Shown: positions 34,380-40,849 of the stretch, piece after piece
How positions within the stretch are numbered: the first letter of the stretch is position 1
Layout: each line of letters begins with the position of its first letter
Assembly: GCF_001995215.1 (NCBI RefSeq)
Contig: NZ_MUXN01000020.1
Span: 213,316 to 277,315, forward strand
Length of the DNA: 64,000 bases
DNA from: Amycolatopsis azurea DSM 43854
GTDB lineage: Bacteria; Actinomycetota; Actinomycetes; Mycobacteriales; Pseudonocardiaceae
Direction: 5' to 3'
Program-made: the position numbers and the translations under genes
Notes under the pieces: generated by a model
Told to the model about the DNA's origin: nothing
Databases searched by the model: none
The model's input: the letters and a program-made list of their open reading frames with translations, nothing else

Positions 34380-34600
34380 GACTCCCCCTTCTCGTGCATC
34401 CAGTCCGCCTGAATGAATGCAGCCGACTGGATATCGCCCGCGCAGTTCATCAGTTCCCGGGCGACCCTCCGCACACGCGAATGAGCAGCGTCGTGGAGCG
34501 ATCCGGCACTCTCAAGGCGGTAAGCCCGCGCTGCGAGAACCCGCAATTCCTCAAGCATCGCCGCGAACTCGTCAGTCAAGCCCTCATTTGCAGTCTTCAC
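34376..34600 (-). CDS. AICE hypothetical protein, 74 residues, helical
   Basis: GTG start overlapping the upstream mini-frame (GTGA). Sequence is one long helix pair (EFAAMLEELRVLAARAYRLE, SRVRRVARELMNCAGDIQSA). Not recognised. Confidence 0.6.
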   Translation of the reverse strand: MKTANEGLTDEFAAMLEELRVLAARAYRLESAGSLHDAAHSRVRRVARELMNCAGDIQSAAFIQADWMHEKGES

Positions 34601-34674
34601 AGCTCATCACCTTCCGTCAGGTGCAGCCACGGCCACGAATTCAACTGTGCGGCCAAAATTTCGTGTTCACTCAT
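34597..34674 (-). CDS. AICE mini-protein, 25 residues, first of the small-gene operon
   Basis: MSEHEILAAQLNSWPWLHLT plus five residues, an amphipathic segment with two tryptophans. Overlaps the next gene by GTGA. It may be a translated leader for the downstream genes. Confidence 0.4.
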   Translation of the reverse strand: MSEHEILAAQLNSWPWLHLTEGDEL

Positions 34675-34682
34675 TCTTGAAC

Positions 34683-34732
34683 CCTCATTTCGTCTAGGAC
34701 GGATACACCCGCCAGTCCCTGACGAAATGAGG
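34683..34732. promoter_or_regulatory. 12-bp inverted repeat before the small-gene operon
   Basis: CCTCATTTCGTC (34683-34694) and GACGAAATGAGG (34721-34732) are perfect complements 26 bp apart. They lie just upstream of the first mini-gene and downstream of a TTGACA hexamer. Either a repressor site or a leader hairpin. Confidence 0.5.
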
Positions 34733-34774
34733 TCAGGAACCAAAGCGCGTAGCCGTATTAGGCGCGTTTTTGGG

Positions 34775-34803
34775 CATAGTTGGGCTCACTATGTATTTGT
34801 CAA
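34775..34803 (-). promoter_or_regulatory. Candidate promoter of the AICE small-gene/transfer operon
   Basis: On the minus strand a perfect -35 hexamer TTGACA (34803-34798) is followed about 16-17 bp later by a weak -10-like AACTAT/ACTATG. The region is AT-rich relative to its surroundings and lies about 100 bp before the first mini-gene. Confidence 0.45.
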
Positions 34804-34869
34804 TGATCAGAAGAATTCAGTGCCCGAGCGGGCAGAATGCCGATTTGGCAGGATTCACGCGACGCGTGA

Positions 34870-35208
34870 TCAGAACAGGGCCTTCATTCCGGCCGCACCC
34901 CAGGCCACACCCGAGACGGTCTCGTTCTTGTCGTTCTTGAACGAGTACGGCGTCACGCGCGGGTCGATCAGCTCGACACGGGTCATGTCGTCCTCCGAGA
35001 AGCCCTCGCCGGGGTCGGTGTCCAGGGTCACCCGGATCTCCTCGCCCTTCTGCCCCTTCGCCTTCACCATGAGCGCGACCACGAACTTGGTGTTGCCCTT
35101 GTCGTCGGTCACGACCTTCTCCACGCCGTCCTCCTTCCGCATCTTCATCTCCACGTTCTCCGAGACCGTGAGCCGGTAGCCCGCCAGGTTCACCGGGATG
35201 TTCCTCAT
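34870..35208 (-). CDS. SCO3933-like AICE regulatory protein, 112 residues
   Basis: The start MRNIPVNLAGYRLTVSENVE and the beta-rich body (TKFVVALMVKAKGQKGEEIR) resemble the SCO3933-type proteins that sit beside the GntR regulator in actinomycete elements, where Pra-like proteins promote replication. AGGAGG precedes the ATG. It is divergent from gntR behind a promoter with clustered dyads, the classical KorSA-Pra layout. The family assignment is from memory of N-terminal pattern and context. Confidence 0.6.
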   Translation of the reverse strand: MRNIPVNLAGYRLTVSENVEMKMRKEDGVEKVVTDDKGNTKFVVALMVKAKGQKGEEIRVTLDTDPGEGFSEDDMTRVELIDPRVTPYSFKNDKNETVSGVAWGAAGMKALF

Positions 35209-35238
35209 GTCGTCCTCCTGGTAGCTGGTATCGTGTTA

Positions 35239-35282
35239 CATACCTAGTATGCGATGGCAGACCAGGTATGTCAACGCATACC
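35239..35282. promoter_or_regulatory. Divergent control region with GTATG/CATAC dyads
   Basis: Two dyads are visible, CATAC-N3-GTATG at 35239-35251 and GGTATG-N6-CATACC at 35265-35282; ACATACCT/AGGTATGT is a further arm pair. On the minus strand TTGACA (35274-35269) and CATACT (35251-35246) are spaced by 17 bp and form a strong promoter for the 112-residue gene. The dyads cover both hexamers, so binding by the adjacent GntR protein should repress. Confidence 0.7.
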
Positions 35283-35318
35283 AACTGACTCACTCGAATG
35301 GACTAAGGACGGCAGGCC

Positions 35319-36107
35319 ATGAGCAGCAATGACCGAAGTGCCACGAAGCCCGCTCCGCAGTACATGCAGATTGCGGAGGATCTCCGCCAGCAGATCCGCG
35401 CTGGCCTTCTCCCGGTTGACGGACCCGTGCCGAGCGCTGCTGCTCTCTGCAAGCAGCACGACGTCAGCATGATCACGAGCAAGAAGGCACTTCAGCTCTT
35501 GCAGAGCGAAGGCCTGCTCTACAGCGTCCCTGGGAAGGGGACCTTCGTTGCCGAGATGAAGCGAATGGTCCGAACCATGCCGTTCCGTCACTTCCAGGCA
35601 GCCGAGCGGACCTACGTTCACGAGGCTGGGAGGGCGGGACGAACGCCAACCGCAGAGCATGAGACCCGGGTCATTGACGCGCCTGACTGGGTCGCGCGAC
35701 GACTTGAGATTCAGCTCGGTGATGCCGTCACAGAGACCAAGTACCAGATCTCGGCAGACGGTCGCCCAATGAGCATGTCGACGTCGTGGGAGCCTCGCAG
35801 CATCACCGGAGGCACCAGCATCGAGCACCCACACAAGGGGCCGCACGCCACGCATGGGCTCAATGCCCGGTTCGCTGCCATTGGCTGGACGCTGGCTCAG
35901 ATCGAAGAGAACCTTGTCGTTCGTGAACCAACAACCATCGAGGTTGGAGCACTCTCGATCCCGCCGGGTGTCGCAGTCGTCGAGATCAGGCAGACTGTGC
36001 GTGCAACACATGACGATACTGACGACCTTGTGCCCATCGAGGCGGCAGACATCGTCTTTCCGAGCGATCGATACGAGTTCACGTACCTCATGGACCGACC
36101 CAGGTAG
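35319..36107 (+). CDS. GntR-family regulator with UTRA domain (KorSA-like)
   Basis: 262 residues. The winged helix at about 15-80 has QIAEDLRQQIRAGLLP, PSAAALCKQHDVSMITSKKA and GKGTFVAE. The C-terminal 170 residues form a UTRA ligand-binding domain (RRLEIQLGDAVTETKYQIS). In pSAM2 the GntR protein KorSA represses the replication activator pra and thereby keeps the element integrated. The divergent position and operator-like dyads suggest the same here. Confidence 0.88.
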   Translation: MSSNDRSATKPAPQYMQIAEDLRQQIRAGLLPVDGPVPSAAALCKQHDVSMITSKKALQLLQSEGLLYSVPGKGTFVAEMKRMVRTMPFRHFQAAERTYVHEAGRAGRTPTAEHETRVIDAPDWVARRLEIQLGDAVTETKYQISADGRPMSMSTSWEPRSITGGTSIEHPHKGPHATHGLNARFAAIGWTLAQIEENLVVREPTTIEVGALSIPPGVAVVEIRQTVRATHDDTDDLVPIEAADIVFPSDRYEFTYLMDRPR

Positions 36108-36116
36108 GACGAGCGC

Positions 36117-36365
36117 ATGAGCCACCATCCCGAAATCGACGATGCACCTTACGTTTCAGACGCTTCGGGCTCAGTCGACCCGGAGCGTCCGTACGGCGAC
36201 GCAACACCACATGAGGTCATTGTCGATTTTGGAGAGACGTACCCAGTCCGTCTAAACGGGTGCCCCAATTGCGGCTATCGTGACGTGGCCTTCACAGCGT
36301 CTCGGTGCTACCACTGCAAAGCCGAGTTCACCCCAGCGTGCGAACTACCACCCCGAACCGGTTGA
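36117..36365 (+). CDS. AICE zinc-ribbon protein, 82 residues
   Basis: An acidic N-terminal half (EIDDAPYVSDASGSVDPERP) is followed by a four-cysteine ribbon: LNGCPNCGYRDVAF and SRCYHCKAEF. It lies 9 bp after gntR and is probably cotranscribed. Function unknown; a protein- or DNA-binding adaptor is possible. Confidence 0.7.
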   Translation: MSHHPEIDDAPYVSDASGSVDPERPYGDATPHEVIVDFGETYPVRLNGCPNCGYRDVAFTASRCYHCKAEFTPACELPPRTG

Positions 36366-36405
36366 CGACTCCGAGCCGTCATTGGCGCTATCGTTCAAGC
36401 TTGAA

Positions 36406-36455
36406 CGCCCCGTGATCGCAACGTGGGCCACACCTCGCGATCACGGGGCGTTTCC
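36406..36455 (+). terminator. Terminator after the gntR operon
   Basis: Perfect 14-bp arms (36406-36419 and 36437-36450, CGCCCCGTGATCGC and complement) followed by TTTCC. It lies 40 bp after the zinc-ribbon gene. Confidence 0.8.
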
Positions 36456-36503
36456 TATTCGGACCACGAGGCTCCATGGTGCTCGTGTTCAGAGTTTCAT
36501 TAC

Positions 36504-36652
36504 TTGTTCAAGGCGGCCCCTCCGGGGCCGCTGGCCAGGGTGTTTGATCCACGGGCAAGCCCCGCCGAGGCGTGCGGGCTGGCGCCCGGTCCCCGGCGGT
36601 CGCCCGTGGAAAAGCCAGCCAGCGGCCCACCCGTCGGAGGGGCCGTCAACAA
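36504..36652. repeat. Nested collinear stem structure (candidate origin or structured RNA)
   Basis: Five stems nest without branching: TTGTT/AACAA (36504/36648), CGGCCCCTCCG with its complement (36514/36635), GGGCCGCTGGC (36525/36618), TCCACGGGC (36548/36602), CCGCCG (36562/36594), closed by CGGGC-TGGC-GCCCG (36575-36588). No reading frame is conserved across it. A single-strand origin of this rolling-circle element is one reading; a structured transcript is another. The 13-bp CCGTCAACAAGGG at its right edge (36643-36655) is repeated at 36711-36723. Confidence 0.65.
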
Positions 36653-36819
36653 GGGTTCGAGCCGTGGACCAGGGGATACGGGAGTGCCGGCGTGGCCCCG
36701 CGGTGAGGTTCCGTCAACAAGGGCGGCCATCCTGAGTGGATCACCTCTCGGTAACAACCGTTACGCAGTCCTGTAGTCAGACGACTTCGCGGGAAACACG
36801 GCTGCTCAGGGAGGCTCAA

Positions 36820-37050
36820 ATGGCAGAAGGCGACGTTCACACGGTGAAGCACGGAGACGGTTGGGCGAACAAGGTCGAGGGCGGCCAGCGCGTGAGCAAC
36901 ACGGCGTCGACCAAGGCGGAAGCTCAGGCAAAGGGCCGGGAGATGGCCATCGAGCGAGGCGTCGAACACGTCGTCCACAAGCAGGACGGCAAGATCGGGG
37001 AGCGGAACACCTACCCGCGCTCTCGTGACCCCCGGGAGAGCAAGGGCTAG
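36820..37050 (+). CDS. DUF2188-family protein
   Basis: 76 residues from the ATG of MAEGDVHTVKHGDGWANKVE with GGGAGG upstream. The order HxDGWANK, RVSNTASTKAEAQAKGREMA, EHVVHKQDGKIGERNTY matches DUF2188, small beta-alpha proteins common in mobile elements and of unknown function. An earlier ATG at 36736 has no ribosome site. It lies between two non-coding repeat structures. Confidence 0.8.
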   Translation: MAEGDVHTVKHGDGWANKVEGGQRVSNTASTKAEAQAKGREMAIERGVEHVVHKQDGKIGERNTYPRSRDPRESKG

Positions 37051-37147
37051 CGGTTCGCTTTCGCCCACAAGAGCAATGTCCTCGCCGGACGGGCAGGTCT
37101 CCGGGATGGGCGAGGAGAGCGTGGAACTCGCGTTCGTGTGTGCCTGT

Positions 37148-37279
37148 CGTCCATCCCACCGACCTCCTGAGGGCTATCGAGCCTGTCAAGGGGGCAGTCC
37201 GGCGGTACTCTCACGACAGCGGGATCGGTGCCCCCTTGACAGGCTCGATCGGGCTGACGCCAGGTCGATGGGATGGACG
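37148..37279. repeat. Large inverted repeat near the right end of the AICE
   Basis: Perfect 21-bp arms at 37176-37196 and 37229-37249 (core GCCTGTCAAGGGGGC) enclose 32 nt. An outer pair, CGTCCATCCCA at 37148-37158 and its complement at 37269-37279, with a further CGACCT/AGGTCG pair inside, extends the symmetry. No gene is present. It may be a transfer locus, origin or strong terminator. Confidence 0.75.
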
Positions 37280-37411
37280 AAGAGGCCCCCACTTGTAGGT
37301 TGAGATCGAAGATCAAACCCCCGACTTTCCCCCGGAAATGGACGTCAGCGGGTGATGATCAACGAGAAGCGACGCTCGTTAACCTTTGCGAATCATGCAG
37401 GTCATGCGAAC

Positions 37412-37449
37412 GCGCGGCAGTGAATGACAAATGTCGATCACTGCCGCGC
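37412..37449. repeat. Hairpin abutting attR
   Basis: GCGCGGCAGTGA (37412-37423) and its exact complement (37438-37449) end one base before the attR core; the loop itself contains GACA/TGTC. Candidate integrase/excisionase site or terminator protecting the element. Confidence 0.65.
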
Positions 37450-37450
37450 C

Positions 37451-37490
37451 AAAATCGACACAGTGCGGGTTCGATCCCCGTCCGGGGCAC
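37451..37490 (+). repeat. attR core of the AICE
   Basis: The 40-bp copy of the tRNA 3' half, identical to 25901-25940. It is followed by AA where the tRNA has CCA completion, so it is not a functional tRNA. Confidence 0.92.
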
Positions 37491-37543
37491 AAGACGTTCC
37501 GCTCTGTGGACGTGGTGGTCGGTGTGGACGGCCGCTGCCGACA

Positions 37544-38815
37544 ATGACCCACATGACCGGAACCGGCCTGACCGACGAAGCCACCTATGACCGCACAAGG
37601 CTCGCGCAGTGGCGTGCGGGGGAGGCACGAGCCGCCGGGATATCGCGGCGCGGGATGCTTCGGCTTGCCGCCGGCGGCTCGCTCGCGCTGACGGCACTCG
37701 GAACGCTTCCGGTCGGGACGGCGTCTGCCGCCGCGCCGATCGTGAAGCCGTTGCCACCGGAGATCTTCGAGGTCTACGGCACCAACGCGGAAACGCGCTG
37801 GGAGGCGCTGAGCGGTCAGGGATATCTGACGCCGGTCGAGCGGTTCTTCGTGCGGAACCACACCGCCACCCCGTCGATCGACGTCGGCACATGGCGGTTG
37901 AAGCTGTTCGGAACCGGATTGCGCGGTGCGCCGACGGCGGACAAGCCCGTCGAATTCAGCTATCACGATCTACGTCACCTGCCCTCCGAGACGATCACGT
38001 CCGCCATCGAATGCGCGGGCAACGGCCGGAGCTACTTCACCAGCCAGCAAGGACAGGCGGTGTCCGGCACGGCGTGGAAGCTCGGCGCGATCGGAGTCGC
38101 GCGCTGGCGCGGTGTCCGGCTTTCCACGGTGCTGGCCAAAGCGGGGCTGACCCGGCACGCGGTGGACGTCCTGCCGGAAGGACTGGACGCCGACTACGTC
38201 ACCGGCGGGACCAACCTGGGCAAGGTGCGGCGCCCGCTGCCGGTCGCCAAAGCGTTGCAGGACGTCCTGCTGGCTTACGAGATGAACGGCCGTCCGCTCC
38301 CGCCGGATCACGGCCATCCGGTCCGGCTCGTCGTGCCGTCCTGGATCGGCATCTCGTCGATCAAATGGCTGGGGCGCATAGAGGTTTCGGAGACGCCGCT
38401 GGTGTCGCCGTGGAACACGCAGTACTACCGGCTGCTCGGGCCGGACTATCCGGCGGAGGGCACGGTCGTGACCCGGCAGGTGGTCAAGAGCGCGTTCGAA
38501 CTGCCGTGGAACGCCGAGTTCGCGGCAGGCGGCAGGCATGTGCTGCGCGGCCGGTCGTGGTCGGGCAACGGCCGGATCCGGCGGGTCGAAGTCGACGCGG
38601 GCGACGGCTGGCGTCGGGCGAAGTTCGTGGGCGCGGCCGCGGACCGGGGCTGGCAACGCTGGGAAATCCCTTGGCGCGCCGGTGTTCCCGGCGTCCAGAC
38701 CCTGCGGGCGCGGGCCACGGACATCGCCGGGATCACCCAGCCCGACGTCACTCCGCACAACACCCAGGGCTACCTGTTCGACGCCGTCGTCCGGCATCCG
38801 GTCCGGGTGGTGTGA
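37544..38815 (+). CDS. Tat-exported molybdopterin oxidoreductase, sulfite-oxidase fold
   Basis: 423 residues from ATG 37544 (ATG 37553 also possible). The twin-arginine signal is ISRRGMLRLAAGG followed by a hydrophobic core and an Ala-rich cleavage region. The molybdenum-ligand cysteine is in AIECAGNGRSYF, as in sulfite-oxidase-family enzymes, and the C-terminal dimerisation domain (WSGNGRIRRVEVDAGDGW) is present. The molybdopterin cofactor is inserted before export; the substrate is unknown. It is the first chromosomal gene after the AICE and is followed directly by a winged-helix gene. Confidence 0.87.
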   Translation: MTHMTGTGLTDEATYDRTRLAQWRAGEARAAGISRRGMLRLAAGGSLALTALGTLPVGTASAAAPIVKPLPPEIFEVYGTNAETRWEALSGQGYLTPVERFFVRNHTATPSIDVGTWRLKLFGTGLRGAPTADKPVEFSYHDLRHLPSETITSAIECAGNGRSYFTSQQGQAVSGTAWKLGAIGVARWRGVRLSTVLAKAGLTRHAVDVLPEGLDADYVTGGTNLGKVRRPLPVAKALQDVLLAYEMNGRPLPPDHGHPVRLVVPSWIGISSIKWLGRIEVSETPLVSPWNTQYYRLLGPDYPAEGTVVTRQVVKSAFELPWNAEFAAGGRHVLRGRSWSGNGRIRRVEVDAGDGWRRAKFVGAAADRGWQRWEIPWRAGVPGVQTLRARATDIAGITQPDVTPHNTQGYLFDAVVRHPVRVV

Positions 38816-38816
38816 G

Positions 38817-39341
38817 ATGACCCAGTCGGTCGCGGTGAGCGGGGAACCGACCGTCGAGCTGACCCTGGCGTTGCGGGTGAGCACCGACTCAGAGCACGCC
38901 GCCGCGATCGCCGCGCGTCTGCTTGAGTCCTTTGAGGACACTGTCGGCGTGACACTGACGGCGCGGACTTTCCAAGCCGGTGAAACGAATTCCGGTCAGG
39001 TCGTCGAACTCGCCGGTCGGCGCCGACGTCTCGGCGAAGTGGCGCCGCCACTGCGGATCGAACCGGGACCGCGGCGAGTCCAGCTGCACGGTGAAGTGCT
39101 GGAGTTCACCAGGCTGGAATTCGACCTCCTGCTGTTCCTGAGCCGGAATCCGGACCGCGTCTTCGACCGTGTCACGTTGATGGCGCAGGTGTGGGGGCTG
39201 TCCGGTGGCAACGGGCGGACCGTGGACGTCCACGTCCGGAAGATCCGCGGGAAACTGGAGCCCGCGCTGACACCGATCACGACGGTGCGCGGGGTCGGCT
39301 ACCGGTTCGACGGGGCGGGCCAGGTGCTCATCGCGGACTGA
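38817..39341 (+). CDS. Winged-helix (OmpR-type) DNA-binding protein without receiver
   Basis: 174 residues, starting one base after the previous stop codon. The C-terminal half is a Trans_reg_C domain (EFTRLEFDLLLFLSRNPDRV, GNGRTVDVHVRKIRGKLEP, VRGVGYRFDG). The N-terminal 80 residues lack the phospho-acceptor receiver fold and are unassigned. It is coupled to the molybdoenzyme gene and may regulate it or the hydrolase that follows. Confidence 0.8.
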   Translation: MTQSVAVSGEPTVELTLALRVSTDSEHAAAIAARLLESFEDTVGVTLTARTFQAGETNSGQVVELAGRRRRLGEVAPPLRIEPGPRRVQLHGEVLEFTRLEFDLLLFLSRNPDRVFDRVTLMAQVWGLSGGNGRTVDVHVRKIRGKLEPALTPITTVRGVGYRFDGAGQVLIAD

Positions 39342-39381
39342 GCCGTCATCCGGGCAAAGCAGGGCTGTCAGGATACGAACC

Positions 39382-40218
39382 GTGAAACCGACTTACGTTT
39401 TCGTCCACGGCTCCAACTGCAACTCCTTCACCTGGAACCCGCTGCAACGCGAGCTCGCCCTGCTCGGGCACCGCACGCTGGCCGTCGACCTTCCCGGACA
39501 CGGCTTCAGCGCCGGATTCCACGCGGCGTACCAGGCGCCGCAGGACCTGGGGACGCTGGCCACGGCGCCGTCGAGCCAGGCAGGCGTCACCGCCGCCGAA
39601 CTCGTCGAACACGTGGTGGACGTCGTGCGCAAGGTCGCCGAGCACGGGCCGGTCATCCTGGTCGGGCACAGCCGCGGCGGGATCCCGCTCACCGGCGCGG
39701 GCAACGCCGTCCCGGATCTGATCGACCGGATCGTCTACATCTCCGCGTGGTGCTGCGTCGACGCGACGGTGGGCGAGTACATGCAGGGACCCGAGAACGC
39801 GAGCAGCGCGCTCAACGACGTCGGCGCTGTCGTCGTCGCGAACCCCGCCGAACTCGGCGCGCTCCGGATGAACTGGCGCACGGCCGATCCCGCCCTGCTG
39901 GCCGCGTTGAAGACCGCGATGCTCGAAGACGGCACCGAGCAGGAGTTCTTCGCCTACCTCAACACCCTCGAACCGGACGAGACCCTGGACGCGGGCACCG
40001 AACGCGCCGACGCCGCCACGTGGGGCCGGATCCCGCGCACGTACATCAGGCTCACCGGGGACCGGTCGATGCCGCTCGCGCTCCAGGACCGTTTCATCAA
40101 GGAGGCGGACGCGCTCACCCCGGACAACCCGACCGACGTGCGGTCGCTCGACAGCAGCCACGTCCGCTTCCTCATGCACCCGCAGGAGGCGGCGGCCATC
40201 CTCGCCGGGCTCGCGTAG
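39382..40218 (+). CDS. Alpha/beta hydrolase
   Basis: 278 residues. Oxyanion-region motif YVFVHGSNCNSFTW, nucleophile elbow LVGHSRGG and a C-terminal histidine in SLDSSHVRFLMHP, the order of the alpha/beta-hydrolase triad. It resembles small esterase/salicylate-esterase-like hydrolases; the substrate cannot be told. No signal peptide. Confidence 0.85.
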   Translation: MKPTYVFVHGSNCNSFTWNPLQRELALLGHRTLAVDLPGHGFSAGFHAAYQAPQDLGTLATAPSSQAGVTAAELVEHVVDVVRKVAEHGPVILVGHSRGGIPLTGAGNAVPDLIDRIVYISAWCCVDATVGEYMQGPENASSALNDVGAVVVANPAELGALRMNWRTADPALLAALKTAMLEDGTEQEFFAYLNTLEPDETLDAGTERADAATWGRIPRTYIRLTGDRSMPLALQDRFIKEADALTPDNPTDVRSLDSSHVRFLMHPQEAAAILAGLA

Positions 40219-40264
40219 CCCCCGGGGTACTGTTCCGCCGGGGGGAGGAGGAGACCCAGGAGCG

Positions 40265-40849
40265 ATGACGGACGGACAGTTCACCAAGGGACACCTGATC
40301 ACGTTGCTGATCAGTTCCGCGATCGGAGTGGGATTCGGCGCCGCCTGGTGGTTCTTCGGCGCCTCTTCCGTCTCGGGCGGATCGACGACGCTGGTGGTCG
40401 TGGGTGTCGTCGCCGTGCTGGGGCTGGCGGGCTGGCTCGTGCTGACCGCCCGGCGAGGGGCCGGGCTGCCCGCGGGCGGCGGCCGGGAGGAAAGCCCGTT
40501 CGGCAAGCAGTACGGGATCGCCGTGCTGCTCATGCTGGTGGGGATCTTCGCTGGAGCGAGAGTGCTCTCGGCGGTTTTCGCACTTCCGGAAGCCGTGCCC
40601 GCGTGGGTGCTCTTCGTGGTCGGCCTGCACTTCCTGCCGTTCGCGAAGTTGTTCGGCTCGCGGCGTTTCCTGGTGCTGAGCGCCTTGCTGTGCGTCGTCG
40701 CCGTTCTGGCCGCCGTGCTCGCGATCGCGGGCTGGACGGCGGCCTGGCAGCTCGTACCGGGCTTCGGCGGTGCCGTGGTGCTCTGGGCGACCGTCGTCGC
40801 CGGGCTGCTCGGGACGGATCGTCAGGGCGCCACGAGCCCGGCTTCGTAG
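40265..40849 (+). CDS. Multi-pass membrane protein, 194 residues
   Basis: Six hydrophobic segments: LITLLISSAIGVGFGAAWWF, TTLVVVGVVAVLGLAGWLVL, GIAVLLMLVGIFAGA, VPAWVLFVVGLHFLPF, LVLSALLCVVAVLAAVLAIA and GAVVLWATVVAGLLG. No family recognised; similar small membrane proteins are common in actinomycetes. Its end overlaps the convergent response-regulator gene by 28 bp. Confidence 0.7.
   Translation: MTDGQFTKGHLITLLISSAIGVGFGAAWWFFGASSVSGGSTTLVVVGVVAVLGLAGWLVLTARRGAGLPAGGGREESPFGKQYGIAVLLMLVGIFAGARVLSAVFALPEAVPAWVLFVVGLHFLPFAKLFGSRRFLVLSALLCVVAVLAAVLAIAGWTAAWQLVPGFGGAVVLWATVVAGLLGTDRQGATSPAS

Larger units (their letters stand above)
25901..37490. mobile_element. Integrated AICE (pSAM2-type element), 11.6 kb
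   Basis: The element is bounded by 40-bp direct repeats, one inside the tRNA 3' half and one at 37451-37490. It carries the standard AICE set: tyrosine integrase next to attL, excisionase, HUH-type rolling-circle Rep, DUF2637-like membrane protein, a single FtsK/SpoIIIE-type translocase and a GntR regulator. Such elements excise, replicate by rolling circle and move between mycelia as double-stranded DNA. All core genes look intact, so it may be functional. Gene codon use is a little less GC-biased in the small-gene section (33-36 kb). Confidence 0.93.
37051..37543. other. Non-coding right end of the AICE and chromosomal junction
   Basis: No convincing gene lies here. It holds the 21-bp inverted repeat, a CCCCCGGAAATGG site (37329-37341) that resembles CCCCCGGAATTGG at 25999-26011, a 12-bp hairpin (37412-37449) and attR. 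After attR about 50 bp of chromosomal leader precede the oxidoreductase gene. Confidence 0.7.

Noticed and set aside
36655..36735. Coding frame through the region between the nested stem and the DUF2188 gene
   Set aside because: The frames have no ribosome site, end in low-complexity Arg/Pro/Gly sequence and cross the repeat structures.
37451..37490. Second tRNA gene at the right end of the AICE
   Set aside because: Only the 3' half is present; no acceptor 5' strand or D arm lies upstream. It is attR.
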